Shown here: one piece after another, positions 1 through 7,797 of the stretch
Position numbering within the stretch: position 1 is the first letter of the stretch
How the letters are laid out: every line of letters starts with the position of its first letter
NCBI GenBank assembly: GCA_029256865.1
Contig: JARIEH010000004.1
Span: forward strand, 1-10,619
Length of the DNA stretch: 10,619 nucleotides
Origin: Psychrobacter sp.
GTDB lineage: Bacteria > Pseudomonadota > Gammaproteobacteria > Pseudomonadales > Moraxellaceae
Direction: 5' to 3'
Translations under genes and position numbers: made by a program
Notes under the pieces: generated by a model
The model's input: only the letters and a program-made list of their open reading frames with translations
Told to the model about the DNA's origin: nothing
Databases searched by the model: none

Positions 1-424
1 GGTCGGTATCTGAAGACAGTGTTTTATTCATGTAAAGCGTTACCAATGAGCATGGTGGATAAGAGGAAATAAGCTTGAACAGTCGAATATTAAACACAGC
101 ATAGTAAAATAACACTATAAATAGATAAGGTAGGGGTTATACGTTTTTATTATGTATGGTATGGAGTGTTTCTTAATTCAGCTTAATGACAAATTATAAC
201 AGAATAGAGGGATTGTCGCTGAGCTTGTCTGCTTATTTTGACCCTGCCACTGTGAGTGCCAGACAAGTGTCAGACGAATAGCATCTTAAAACATCGAATG
301 ATAAAAGCAAATACTAAATCTGTCACTGATAGTCACAACTTGGGTGGGTGCTTTATGTGCTAATAAATGGCAAGTATGCTAAAATCAGACGATTTGTTTG
401 CTAGCACCTTTGATGGGTAAGACG

Positions 425-454
425 TTGTTCTACAAACGTTTGCCAAACTATAAT
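425..454 (+). promoter_or_regulatory. Candidate sigma70 promoter for the DUF445 gene
   Basis: TTGTTC (425-430) is followed after 18 bases by a perfect TATAAT (449-454). Transcription would begin near 461 and give a leader of about 50 bases before the ATG at 513. The -10 box matches the consensus fully, while the -35 box is only moderate. An extended -10-like TGCTAAAAT at 377-385 is an alternative or additional start. Confidence 0.45.
433..442. repeat. Perfect palindrome CAAACGTTTG in the promoter spacer
   Basis: The ten bases are a perfect inverted repeat lying entirely between the -35 and -10 boxes of the promoter candidate at 425-454. This is a typical place for a repressor or MerR-type operator. 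No cognate regulator can be named from the window, and a 10-base palindrome can also arise by chance. Confidence 0.35.
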
Positions 455-512
455 AGTAACAACGATGCTAGCTTAAGCAACCATAACGATTACGTCAGGG
501 GCATACAGATTC

Positions 513-1844
513 ATGGACGCAACTTCAATATGGCAGACGTTCGCTGAACATCCAGAATTTATTGCTATGCTGACCATTCCGCCAGTGACCGCATTTGTCA
601 CTTGGGCCCATGTGTGGATGGCACTAAAAATGTTGTTCTATCCCATTAAGTTTTGGGGTATTCGCATACCTAAGTTCCCATTTTTTGGATTACCTGGGAT
701 AGGCTGGCAGGGCATTGTTCCGCGTAAAGCGGGTAAAATATCAGGGGTGATTGTTGATCAGACGCTCTCAAAGCTTGGTTCACTTGATGAATTTGTACAG
801 GCGATGGAACCAGAGCAAATGGCTGTGTTTATCACCGACGCCGTTGATCAGAATCTAGAGCCCTTGATGGACGAGATCATGCTCGAGCGTTCAGATGTGT
901 TATGGGCCAATATACCTTATGCGATAAAACGCCGTATTTACGCCCAAGCTCATGAAGTGTTGCCTGACATTATGCAGTCGATGGTGACGGATCTGACCTA
1001 CCATGTTGAAGAGTTGGTCGATATGCGTCAGATGATTGTCAATAAGATGGAAGGCGATCGGCGTTTGATGGTCAATATGTTTTTAAAGGTTGGCCAAAAA
1101 GAAATTGATTTTATTTGGCACATCAGTGCGCTGATTGGCTTGGCTTTTGGTATTATCCAGATGTTTATATTCTTAGTCGTACCACAGCATTGGACGGTAC
1201 CGTTTTTTGCGGCTGTTTGGGGACTGCTGACCAACTGGATCGCAATTTGGATGGTGTTCAATCCTGTTGAACCGCGCTTCATACCTTATATAAAGTTTTT
1301 GTCAATGAATAAATCTTTTCCGTTTATTAAATTACACATACCCCATGTATCGCACTTTCGTTGGCAGGGCGGCTTTATGAAGCGTCAAGATGAAGTGTCG
1401 GATGTTTTTGCTGAAATCGTGGTCAATGATTTGGTGACTTTAGAAAACATCATGAATGAAATGATGTATGGTGCTCGTGCTGCCCAAACTCGTGAGCTGA
1501 TGAAGTCGCATCTTTATCAGGTGTTAGAGTCTCCAGTAATTAGAACGACGTTGCGCTTAAGCCTTGGTCGCCGAGAGTTCGGTCAACTCAAAAATACCAT
1601 TATTGATAAATCAATCACTGCCACTATGGTGCCAATACGTGATCCTGAACTGAATGAGAGCCGTGCAAGTAAGATATTTGGAATGTTTCGTGATCGACTG
1701 CGTGCACTATCACCGCATGAGTTCCAAAATTTATTGCGTCCTGCGTTTCGTGAAGATGAGTTGACGCTGATTGTGCTGGGTGGTTTGACGGGCTTTTTAG
1801 CGGGTTGGCTGCATTTGGTTTTAGTATTCTATCCTACGATGTAG
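513..1844 (+). CDS. DUF445-family inner-membrane protein
   Basis: This 443-residue membrane protein of unknown function matches the DUF445 (YheB/YjiN-like) pattern. Two similar halves can be seen. In the first, a hydrophobic segment (about 18-45) leads into an LFYP element, a GIGWQGIVPRK element (62-72) and a helical stretch. In the second, hydrophobic segments at about 203-224 and 227-249 lead into TNWIAIWMVFNP (240-251), then RWQGGFMKR (283-291) and another helical stretch. A final hydrophobic segment (about 416-440) is preceded by FREDELT, typical of the family end. The charged regions between are probably helical and lie outside the membrane. The start is supported by AGGGG at 497-501, though the 11-base spacing is long. 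It appears to be transcribed alone: 272 bases separate it from ccmF. The family call is from recalled motif patterns; no biochemical role is known to me. Confidence 0.8.
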   Translation: MDATSIWQTFAEHPEFIAMLTIPPVTAFVTWAHVWMALKMLFYPIKFWGIRIPKFPFFGLPGIGWQGIVPRKAGKISGVIVDQTLSKLGSLDEFVQAMEPEQMAVFITDAVDQNLEPLMDEIMLERSDVLWANIPYAIKRRIYAQAHEVLPDIMQSMVTDLTYHVEELVDMRQMIVNKMEGDRRLMVNMFLKVGQKEIDFIWHISALIGLAFGIIQMFIFLVVPQHWTVPFFAAVWGLLTNWIAIWMVFNPVEPRFIPYIKFLSMNKSFPFIKLHIPHVSHFRWQGGFMKRQDEVSDVFAEIVVNDLVTLENIMNEMMYGARAAQTRELMKSHLYQVLESPVIRTTLRLSLGRREFGQLKNTIIDKSITATMVPIRDPELNESRASKIFGMFRDRLRALSPHEFQNLLRPAFREDELTLIVLGGLTGFLAGWLHLVLVFYPTM

Positions 1845-2116
1845 CAGTGCACTCCGTAAAGGAGTAGGATGCTCAGTAAATATTTACATCGTTTTTTGAC
1901 GAGATGTTTGCATAGAAGCTTTTTATAAGCTGCTATCTACATTGCGCATACAAGGCAGATACAACACCGTGATAAGTCGACGGTAATGTAAACTGCTGTA
2001 AGTCTGATGAATAAAATATATTCATCACTACATAATATTTAGACACCTAGTCTGTAACTGTAAGCTATGACTGTATTTAAACTATGACCGTATTAAGGTA
2101 AACAAGGTTAGACCGT
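1845..2116. other. Repeat-rich intergenic region and leader of ccmF
   Basis: There is no gene here. It contains several possible hairpins: ACTCC/GGAGT (1851-1865), AGCTT/AAGCT (1917-1931), ACCGT/ACGGT (1966-1984), and a perfect 9-bp inverted repeat (2005-2027). TACATT (1938-1943) and AATGTA (1985-1990) can extend the third hairpin outward with a bulge. None is followed by a T-run, so a clear terminator for the DUF445 gene is not visible. The last 50 bases hold three GAC(C/T)GTAT repeats. I found no near-consensus promoter for ccmF: TTGACG at 1896-1901 is a good -35, but its nearest -10-like sequences are badly spaced. Confidence 0.55.
2005..2027. repeat. Perfect 9-bp inverted repeat upstream of ccmF
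   Basis: TGATGAATA (2005-2013) and TATTCATCA (2019-2027) are perfect reverse complements around a five-base AAATA. The element lies 89 bases before the ccmF start. It could be an operator for a dimeric regulator or an RNA hairpin in the leader. The absence of a following T-run argues against an intrinsic terminator. Confidence 0.5.
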
Positions 2117-2118
2117 AT
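2069..2118 (+). repeat. Three GAC(C/T)GTAT repeats at the ccmF start
   Basis: GACTGTAT (2069-2076), GACCGTAT (2086-2093) and GACCGTAT (2111-2118) recur in the same orientation. The first two sit in a longer imperfect tandem repeat, where CTATGAC followed by (C/T)GTATT occurs at a 17-base period. The third overlaps the ATG of ccmF. They could be binding sites or simply a local duplication. Confidence 0.4.
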
Positions 2119-4123
2119 GTTAATCACAGAATTGGGTTATTTTGCCTTGCTCGCCGCGTTTGTGCTGGCGATTTTGCAGGTAGTATTACCGACCGTTGGG
2201 GTCATTCATGGCCAAGTCTCACTGCAGCGGTTGGCTCCAAGTTTGGCTTGGGCGCAATTTGTTGCCATGCTACTCTCATTTGGCGCACTGATGGCAGGCT
2301 TTTATTATAACGACTTTAGCCTTGTTTATGTGGCGCAGCACTCTAACAGTTTGTTGCCTTGGTACTATAAATTATCAGCAACATGGGGCGGTCATGAAGG
2401 CTCGCTATTATTGTGGCTGACGATTATGGCGACATGGTGCGCGCTGGTATCATACTTCAGTCGTGGTTTGCCACTGTCGATGCGTGCGCGGGTCTTGGTG
2501 ATCTTGGCTGGCGTACAACTGATGATGATGGCGATGATGATCTTTACCTCGTCACCATTTGAGCGTACGTTACCGAATCTGATCGTTGACGGCGCTGATT
2601 TAAACCCTTTACTGCAGGACCCAGGATTGATTTTCCATCCACCGATGCTGTATATGGGCTATGTGGGTATGGTGGTGCCGTTTGCTTTTTGTATGGCGGC
2701 ATTATGGGCAGGGCGTTTGGACGCGGTCTGGACGCGATGGTCACGTCCTTGGGCATTAGCAGCTTGGGGCTTTTTGACCGTCGGTATCTCTCTGGGTTCA
2801 TGGTGGGCATATTATGAGCTTGGTTGGGGTGGTTGGTGGTTCTGGGATCCCGTAGAAAATGCTTCATTAATGCCATGGCTTGCTGGTACTGCTTTGATAC
2901 ATTCCTTAGCCGTGACCGAAAAGCGAGGAGTATTTAAAGCTTGGACAATTATGCTGGCGATTTTTGCTTTTGCACTTAGCCTGCTCGGTACTTTCCTAGT
3001 ACGCTCTGGGGTAATCACGTCAGTGCATTCGTTCGCATCCGATCCCACTCGTGGTCTGATAATATTAATTATTCTCGGAATTATCGTTGGTGGCGGTCTG
3101 TTGATGTTCGCTATTCGTGGTTGGCGCTTGACGGTTGAAAGCCAATATCAGTTGGTGTCACGCGAATCCTTTTTAGTCATTAATAATGCCATTATTTTGA
3201 TTGCAACGCTCGTGGTGTTGCTTGGTACTCTTTATCCTATCATTGCTGATGCTTTCAGTCTCGGTCAGGTATCTGTAGGCCCTCCTTACTTTAATGCGCT
3301 GTTTGTGCCTTTAACATGGTTATTGTTAGTCGCTATGGGTATGGGCTCTAACATTCGTTGGAAACAAGACAAGCGTCCTTTACTAGGGATTGGTATTGCC
3401 ATTGCCGCTAGTAGTATGGTTTTAGCCGCTATTATCGCTTACTTTAGCAGTCCGTCTGAAATGTTCAATATTGGTGTGACTTTAGCGGTAAGCTTTTGGG
3501 TGTTGCTATGGATGATCGTTGACTTTAGAGACAAAACGAAAAACGCTCCTAATTTCTTTAATGGTTTAGGTCAGTTGCGTCTCAGCTATTGGGGTCAGCA
3601 AACGGCACATATAGGGGTGATTATTGCCTGTATTGGGGTTGCTTTTACGACCAGCTTAGATATCGAGCGCGATGTGGCGATGGGACTTGGGGATACGGTT
3701 CATGTGCAAGGCTATGACTTTACGGTCTCAGACTTCCATGAAGTCAAAGGTAGTAATTATGATGGTATGCAAGCACAGGTTGATATCACCAAAGATGGAC
3801 GCAAAGTCACTACTTTATATCCTGAAAAACGCACTTATATCGTTAGTATGATGCCGATGACGGAAGCGTCGATTGACGCCGGCTTTATGCGAGACTTATA
3901 TGTAGCATTGGGCGAGCCAATAGCAGAAGACAGTAATCAGTGGGCAGTGCGCATTTATGTTAAGCCTTTGATTCGCTGGATTTGGTTAGGTTCTATTATT
4001 ATGGCTTTGGGCGCATTACTCAGTATGTTTGATAAACGCTACCGCCTCAAAAAAACCAAAGAACCGCGTGAAATTACGGTTGATAATGCTGTAGATCCAG
4101 TAATTACCGTGAAGGAGGGTTAG
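2117..4123 (+). CDS. ccmF: Cytochrome c haem lyase subunit CcmF
   Basis: This is the core of the cytochrome c synthetase in System I. It takes haem from holo-CcmE and, with CcmH and CcmI, ligates it to the CXXCH motif of apocytochrome c on the periplasmic side of the inner membrane. At 668 residues it is slightly longer than E. coli CcmF. The tryptophan-rich WWD domain is clear at 227-250 (WAYYELGWGGWWFWDPVENAS). The four histidines expected from the family are present: H174 (LIFHPP), H262 (ALIHSL), H304 (TSVHSF) and H498 (QTAHIG). Many hydrophobic segments run through the protein, and a periplasmic domain (about 512-612) precedes the last membrane helix (about 618-637). The ATG is preceded by AAGG (2104-2107) with a nine-base spacing. 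It is the first gene of the ccmFGHI operon. Recognition is very secure. Confidence 0.97.
   Translation: MLITELGYFALLAAFVLAILQVVLPTVGVIHGQVSLQRLAPSLAWAQFVAMLLSFGALMAGFYYNDFSLVYVAQHSNSLLPWYYKLSATWGGHEGSLLLWLTIMATWCALVSYFSRGLPLSMRARVLVILAGVQLMMMAMMIFTSSPFERTLPNLIVDGADLNPLLQDPGLIFHPPMLYMGYVGMVVPFAFCMAALWAGRLDAVWTRWSRPWALAAWGFLTVGISLGSWWAYYELGWGGWWFWDPVENASLMPWLAGTALIHSLAVTEKRGVFKAWTIMLAIFAFALSLLGTFLVRSGVITSVHSFASDPTRGLIILIILGIIVGGGLLMFAIRGWRLTVESQYQLVSRESFLVINNAIILIATLVVLLGTLYPIIADAFSLGQVSVGPPYFNALFVPLTWLLLVAMGMGSNIRWKQDKRPLLGIGIAIAASSMVLAAIIAYFSSPSEMFNIGVTLAVSFWVLLWMIVDFRDKTKNAPNFFNGLGQLRLSYWGQQTAHIGVIIACIGVAFTTSLDIERDVAMGLGDTVHVQGYDFTVSDFHEVKGSNYDGMQAQVDITKDGRKVTTLYPEKRTYIVSMMPMTEASIDAGFMRDLYVALGEPIAEDSNQWAVRIYVKPLIRWIWLGSIIMALGALLSMFDKRYRLKKTKEPREITVDNAVDPVITVKEG
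4112..4118 (+). promoter_or_regulatory. Strong Shine-Dalgarno of ccmG
   Basis: AAGGAGG lies six bases before the ATG at 4125 and within the last codons of ccmF. It fixes the start of ccmG at 4125 rather than at the internal ATGs (codons 23 and 28) that would give the usual family length. Confidence 0.75.
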
Positions 4124-4124
4124 T

Positions 4125-4784
4125 ATGAGCACACCAAATAATACTCCTAACCAAAGTGACAACAAGGATAATACAAGCAGTAGCAAAACGATGAATAAAA
4201 AACAAATGAAAGTATGGTTTTTAATTCCACTGATTGTGTTTTTTGGTTTGGTGGTGATACTGTATATGCGTTTGGGTAAGCCAACAGATATTATACCCAG
4301 TACTGCTCTTGAGCGCCCTGTGCCAGCTTTTGAGTTGCCCTTACTATCAGATACGTCGCGTATCATGACCAATGAGAACTTACCTAAAGAGCCGTTTTTG
4401 ATGAACGTATGGGGCTCCTGGTGCCCAACCTGTATTGTTGAACATCCTTTTTTGATGCAGCTTGAGGACCGAGGAGTCAATATCGTTGGGGTAAATTATA
4501 AAGACGAGATTGGCAATGCTTTTACCTATCTAAATCAAGGCGGTGACCCATTTTCGATGTCTGTTCAAGACTTATCAGGTCAGTTTGCCTTAGATTTAGG
4601 ATTGACTGGTGCGCCTGAGACTTTTCTAGTCGATGGCGATGGTGTTATTCGCCAACATATTATTGGTGAAATCAATGAAGCTAATTGGCAAGGTCGTATT
4701 GCACCTTGCATGATGGTGCTCAATGATGCCAATAAGAATAACGTCAGTCTAGACTCAGGTCAGCTTGCGGAGGCTTGTCAATGA
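4125..4784 (+). CDS. ccmG: Thiol:disulfide interchange protein CcmG (DsbE)
   Basis: This membrane-anchored periplasmic thioredoxin-like protein reduces apocytochrome c thiols, or the CcmH disulfide, before haem attachment. It receives electrons from DsbD/CcdA-type proteins. The 219 residues comprise a hydrophilic Asn/Ser/Asp-rich cytoplasmic tail (1-27), one membrane anchor (about 29-48) and a thioredoxin fold. The active site is W99-C100-P-T-C103, with the family-typical acidic residue three positions later (E106). The cis-proline loop GAPET is at 162-166. E. coli DsbE aligns from residue 28, so the tail is an extension. Two further cysteines, C195 and C218, lie in the C-terminal part and are not part of the usual active site. 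One base separates the gene from ccmF, and its stop overlaps the ccmH start. Confidence 0.95.
   Translation: MSTPNNTPNQSDNKDNTSSSKTMNKKQMKVWFLIPLIVFFGLVVILYMRLGKPTDIIPSTALERPVPAFELPLLSDTSRIMTNENLPKEPFLMNVWGSWCPTCIVEHPFLMQLEDRGVNIVGVNYKDEIGNAFTYLNQGGDPFSMSVQDLSGQFALDLGLTGAPETFLVDGDGVIRQHIIGEINEANWQGRIAPCMMVLNDANKNNVSLDSGQLAEACQ
4769..4773 (+). promoter_or_regulatory. Shine-Dalgarno that sets the ccmH start
   Basis: GGAGG lies seven bases before the ATG at 4781. The upstream in-frame TTG at 4775 would be only one base from this site and so cannot be the start. The ATG overlaps the ccmG stop as ATGA, the usual sign of translational coupling. Confidence 0.75.
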
Positions 4785-5353
4785 AAACGACTCATATAAA
4801 GATTCTTTCAGTAAAGACTGCTGTGGTCTGGCGGTTGCTCAGTTTCATGCTAGCATGCATGCTTAGCATCACTAGCTATGCAGCTATTGATGTTTACGAT
4901 TTTGATTCGGAGCGCCAAGAAGCTCAGTATCGCGGTCTTATTGAAGAGCTACGTTGTCCTAAATGTCAAAACCAGAATCTCGCAGCGTCCGACGCACCCA
5001 TTGCGCAAGATTTGAAGCAAAGAACTTATGACTTAGTAAAAGATGGCCGCAGCGATACAGAAATTCGTAATTATATGCAAGAGCGCTATGGTGACTTTAT
5101 CAGTTATAAACCGCCTGTGCGTCCATCGACTTGGATTCTATGGTTTTTTCCACCCCTATTATTAATTGCGCTCATCGTGGGTTGGTTTTGGCAGACTAAA
5201 CGACGCCAAGTGCTGGCCAGTGGCAAAAGCGGTGTGACGGTAGATAATACTGTTGAAGCGCTCACGCCAGCGGAAAGAGCGGAGCTTGATCGTTTGCTAG
5301 CACGTACTGATACTGTTGACCATGACATCACAAGCACAGAGGACAAAAAATGA
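4781..5353 (+). CDS. ccmH: Cytochrome c maturation protein CcmH
   Basis: CcmH is a periplasmic oxidoreductase of System I. It helps keep the CXXCH thiols of apocytochrome c reduced and forms the ligation complex with CcmF and CcmI. Counted from the ATG at 4781 it has 190 residues. A signal sequence (about 1-34, ending SYA-A) is followed by a short helical domain carrying the family signature LRCPKCQNQ, with the redox pair C59 and C62. A membrane helix lies at about 117-137. A charged tail includes LTPAERAELDRLL. The protein is the short, CcmI-free form, unlike the longer fused CcmH of E. coli. Its stop overlaps the ccmI start as ATGA. Confidence 0.95.
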   Translation: MKTTHIKILSVKTAVVWRLLSFMLACMLSITSYAAIDVYDFDSERQEAQYRGLIEELRCPKCQNQNLAASDAPIAQDLKQRTYDLVKDGRSDTEIRNYMQERYGDFISYKPPVRPSTWILWFFPPLLLIALIVGWFWQTKRRQVLASGKSGVTVDNTVEALTPAERAELDRLLARTDTVDHDITSTEDKK

Positions 5354-6633
5354 CCATATTCTCTACTCTTGGCTTATTTATTGCCCTAAGCTTATTCATT
5401 GCCTTGATACTAGCGGTTATCGTTATCGCACCGTGGATGCGTGCAACGCGACTAAAAACCCATCCTGTCGATAACCAACTACTAGATATCAACGTGGCAG
5501 TATTTCGCGAACGCCTAACGGAACTAAAAACAGATAAAGAAAGTGGCACCATAGATGATACTCATTATCAGAATCAGAAACTTGAGCTTGAGCGTCAGCT
5601 GCTAGATGTTCAACGTCAGGTAGCAACGATGGTGCCACCAGGCGTCAAGAGCCGAATGATGGTCTTTGTTTGGGTGCCACTATTAGCAGCACTGGCGTAT
5701 CTATTAATCGGCGACCGTAAGCCTGTATTTGAGTTTTGGGAAGCAGAAGACAAAGTTGGTCAAGTCGCTGACGACTTATTAACGGGTAAAATTGATCAGC
5801 CACCTGAATGGGCGATTGGTGAGGATGGCCGTCAATTAATCACGGCGATGCAAGCCAATGTCCATCGTCATGCTGACGATCCTAATCGCTGGATGCGTTT
5901 ATCAGAGCTATTTTTATCATTAGAAGCGACTGATTCTGCTCTTGAGGCCCTATCTCGTGCGTATCGGTTGTCACCAAATAATGAAGAAATTGCAAGTACT
6001 TATGCCCAAATCAGCTTTTTTGCAAATAATGGCCAGCTGGATGGCGATAGTCGTCGTGTGTTGCAAGAGGTATTGGGCAACAACCCACAGCATGAAGGCG
6101 CCCAGATGCTGATGGCAATGGGTGAAGCCCGTGCCAGTAACTTTGAGCAGGCAGAAAGCTGGATTCAAAGGTTGCGGGAAAGTATCGCAGCCAAACCCGG
6201 CGATCATACTCAAGCACTGGCAAGCTTAGATGAATTAAGTGCCAATGTCATTGCACAGCAAGCGCAAGCGTCTGAAGGTCTCAATGTGACCGTAACGATC
6301 AGCGCAAGCCTGCTACCATTGGTACAAGGTGACGATGTGCTGTTTGTAGCAATTCGTGATGTCAATGGTGGTGCACCCTATGCTGCCAAGCGCCTACCAA
6401 TCAGTGTGATTAAGCAGGGTGAAGCCACTGTCAGCTTAAGTGACCTCGATGCGATGATGCCTGAACGCACCATACAGTCAGCACGAGCTGAAAAAACACA
6501 ACTGGCGGTGATTGCTCGTATTAGTCGTAGTGGCACGGCTGATGCAGAATCAGGAGATTTATCTTGTAACCCAGTGGTGATTGGTAGCGATCAAACTGAA
6601 GTGAATGTTCAAATTAATCAACAGATACCATAA
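5350..6633 (+). CDS. ccmI: Cytochrome c maturation protein CcmI (CycH), TPR apocytochrome chaperone
   Basis: CcmI binds the C-terminal end of apocytochrome c and presents it to CcmF-CcmH. The 427 residues contain an N-terminal membrane helix (about 6-28), a cytoplasmic helical loop with coiled-coil character (about 40-95) and a second membrane helix (about 103-121). A periplasmic TPR region follows (about 155-300), with repeat-like stretches around 178-210, 213-246 and 250-282. A beta-rich C-terminal domain (about 310-425) carries ARISRSGTADAESGDL, typical of gammaproteobacterial CcmI. The Shine-Dalgarno GAGG (5339-5342) lies seven bases before the ATG, which overlaps the ccmH stop. One periplasmic cysteine (C406) lies in the last domain. 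It is the last gene of the operon, and the next gene is 200 bases away. Confidence 0.92.
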   Translation: MTIFSTLGLFIALSLFIALILAVIVIAPWMRATRLKTHPVDNQLLDINVAVFRERLTELKTDKESGTIDDTHYQNQKLELERQLLDVQRQVATMVPPGVKSRMMVFVWVPLLAALAYLLIGDRKPVFEFWEAEDKVGQVADDLLTGKIDQPPEWAIGEDGRQLITAMQANVHRHADDPNRWMRLSELFLSLEATDSALEALSRAYRLSPNNEEIASTYAQISFFANNGQLDGDSRRVLQEVLGNNPQHEGAQMLMAMGEARASNFEQAESWIQRLRESIAAKPGDHTQALASLDELSANVIAQQAQASEGLNVTVTISASLLPLVQGDDVLFVAIRDVNGGAPYAAKRLPISVIKQGEATVSLSDLDAMMPERTIQSARAEKTQLAVIARISRSGTADAESGDLSCNPVVIGSDQTEVNVQINQQIP

Positions 6634-6658
6634 CGCTCAAAATTTGTAATAATATAAG

Positions 6659-6681
6659 CGCTGTAGCTTGATGTTGCAGCG
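6659..6681 (+). terminator. Hairpin after ccmI, possible weak terminator
   Basis: CGCTGTAGC (6659-6667) pairs with GTTGCAGCG (6673-6681) over nine positions, including two G-U pairs, with a five-base loop. It begins 26 bases after the ccmI stop. The only T-run (TTTT, 6691-6694) is ten bases further on, so it is not a classical intrinsic terminator. It could be a Rho-assisted end or an mRNA-stabilising 3' hairpin. Confidence 0.35.
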
Positions 6682-6727
6682 ATACAATGGTTTTGGATGA
6701 ACAGATAAGTCATCTATACCTGCAGGG

Positions 6728-6757
6728 TTGATGATGAAAATACTTGAGCTTTATAAA
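6728..6757 (+). promoter_or_regulatory. Candidate sigma70 promoter for adk
   Basis: TTGATG (6728-6733) is followed after 18 bases by TATAAA (6752-6757). Transcription would start near 6764 and give a leader of about 70 bases. A weaker overlapping option is TTGAGC (6744-6749) with TAAGGT (6767-6772) at 17 bases. The gap and the hairpin after ccmI support a separate promoter for adk. Confidence 0.4.
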
Positions 6758-6806
6758 GGCACAATGTAAGGTAGTGATGGCATTTGAGCAGTAAACCAAT
6801 CCCTAA

Positions 6807-7490
<684 letters not shown>

Positions 7491-7525
7491 TTTTTTACCC
7501 AACTATACTCAATACTGAACTCAGG

Positions 7526-7549
7526 ACCTTGCTTATTGCAGGGTTTTTT
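7526..7549 (+). terminator. Intrinsic terminator of adk
   Basis: ACCTTGC (7526-7532) pairs with GCAGGGT (7538-7544), with one G-U pair and a five-base loop. A run of six T follows (7544-7549). It lies 36 bases after the adk stop codon. Confidence 0.85.
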
Positions 7550-7714
7550 AATGTCTACTGATAACCGACAGCAATCTAAAAAACACCATTAGCGGGGTCA
7601 AACTTACTGAGCTAACACATTTAGTGTTTGTATTGATTTTTCTAGCCATTCTAATTTTTGGAAAGGGTAAAAAATCACTTTATTAAAGGTATGCATTACT
7701 AAAATATGGACAAT

Positions 7715-7750
7715 AAAAAGCCGCTCACTATGACAAGTAAACGGCTTTTA
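7715..7750 (-). terminator. Terminator of secB, possibly bidirectional
   Basis: AAAAGCCG (7716-7723) and CGGCTTTT (7742-7749) are perfect reverse complements around an 18-base loop. On the - strand the stem is followed by TTTTTATT, a good U-tract, about 48 bases after the secB stop. On the + strand it is followed by TTTTAAAT, so it may also stop read-through from adk. Confidence 0.8.
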
Positions 7751-7797
7751 AATCAAGATACGCTAGACTTAAAACCAACCTTGTATCAAGTTAAGGC

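Larger units (their letters stand above)
1..512. other. Long non-coding region upstream of the DUF445 gene
   Basis: No supported gene lies in this stretch. It is AT-rich with stop codons in all frames. It holds a promoter candidate (425-454), a perfect 10-base palindrome inside that promoter (433-442), a second extended -10-like element (TGCTAAAAT, 377-385) and a nested inverted repeat (224-267). Two copies of the palindrome GCTAGC (400-405, 467-472) flank the promoter. On the - strand an ATG at 31-29 opens a frame that runs off the window edge for about ten codons (MNKTLSSDTD). It has no clear ribosome binding site, so it may or may not be the start of a divergent neighbour. Confidence 0.6.
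7491..7797. other. Convergent intergenic region between adk and secB
   Basis: The region holds the adk terminator (7526-7549) and the secB terminator (7715-7750). Between them, about 165 bases are AT-rich with no gene. The only other element is a small AACAC/GTGTT inverted repeat (7614-7628). A 13-codon ATG frame at 7551 has no ribosome binding site. Confidence 0.7.

Noticed and set aside
1..31. Possible start of a divergent gene on the - strand (ATG at 31-29, about ten codons to the window edge)
   Set aside because: No convincing ribosome binding site, and the frame is too short to judge; noted only in the entry for the upstream region.
1851..1865. ACTCC/GGAGT hairpin as terminator of the DUF445 gene
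   Set aside because: The stem has only five pairs and no T-run follows.
1896..1928. TTGACG with TTATAA as the ccmF promoter
   Set aside because: The spacing is 21 bases, outside the working range, and the start would be nearly 200 bases upstream of the gene.
2544..3048. Two antisense open frames within ccmF
   Set aside because: They lie opposite the conserved WWD-domain region and show no protein-like features of their own.
4016..4480. 154-codon open frame on the - strand across the ccmF-ccmG junction
   Set aside because: It is antisense to two clearly recognised genes and has no family resemblance; it is a shadow frame.
4775..4780. TTG at 4775 as start of ccmH
   Set aside because: It lies one base after the Shine-Dalgarno; the ATG at 4781 has the right spacing and the usual ATGA overlap.
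7551..7592. 13-codon ATG frame just after the adk terminator
   Set aside because: No ribosome binding site or promoter, and too short to support.
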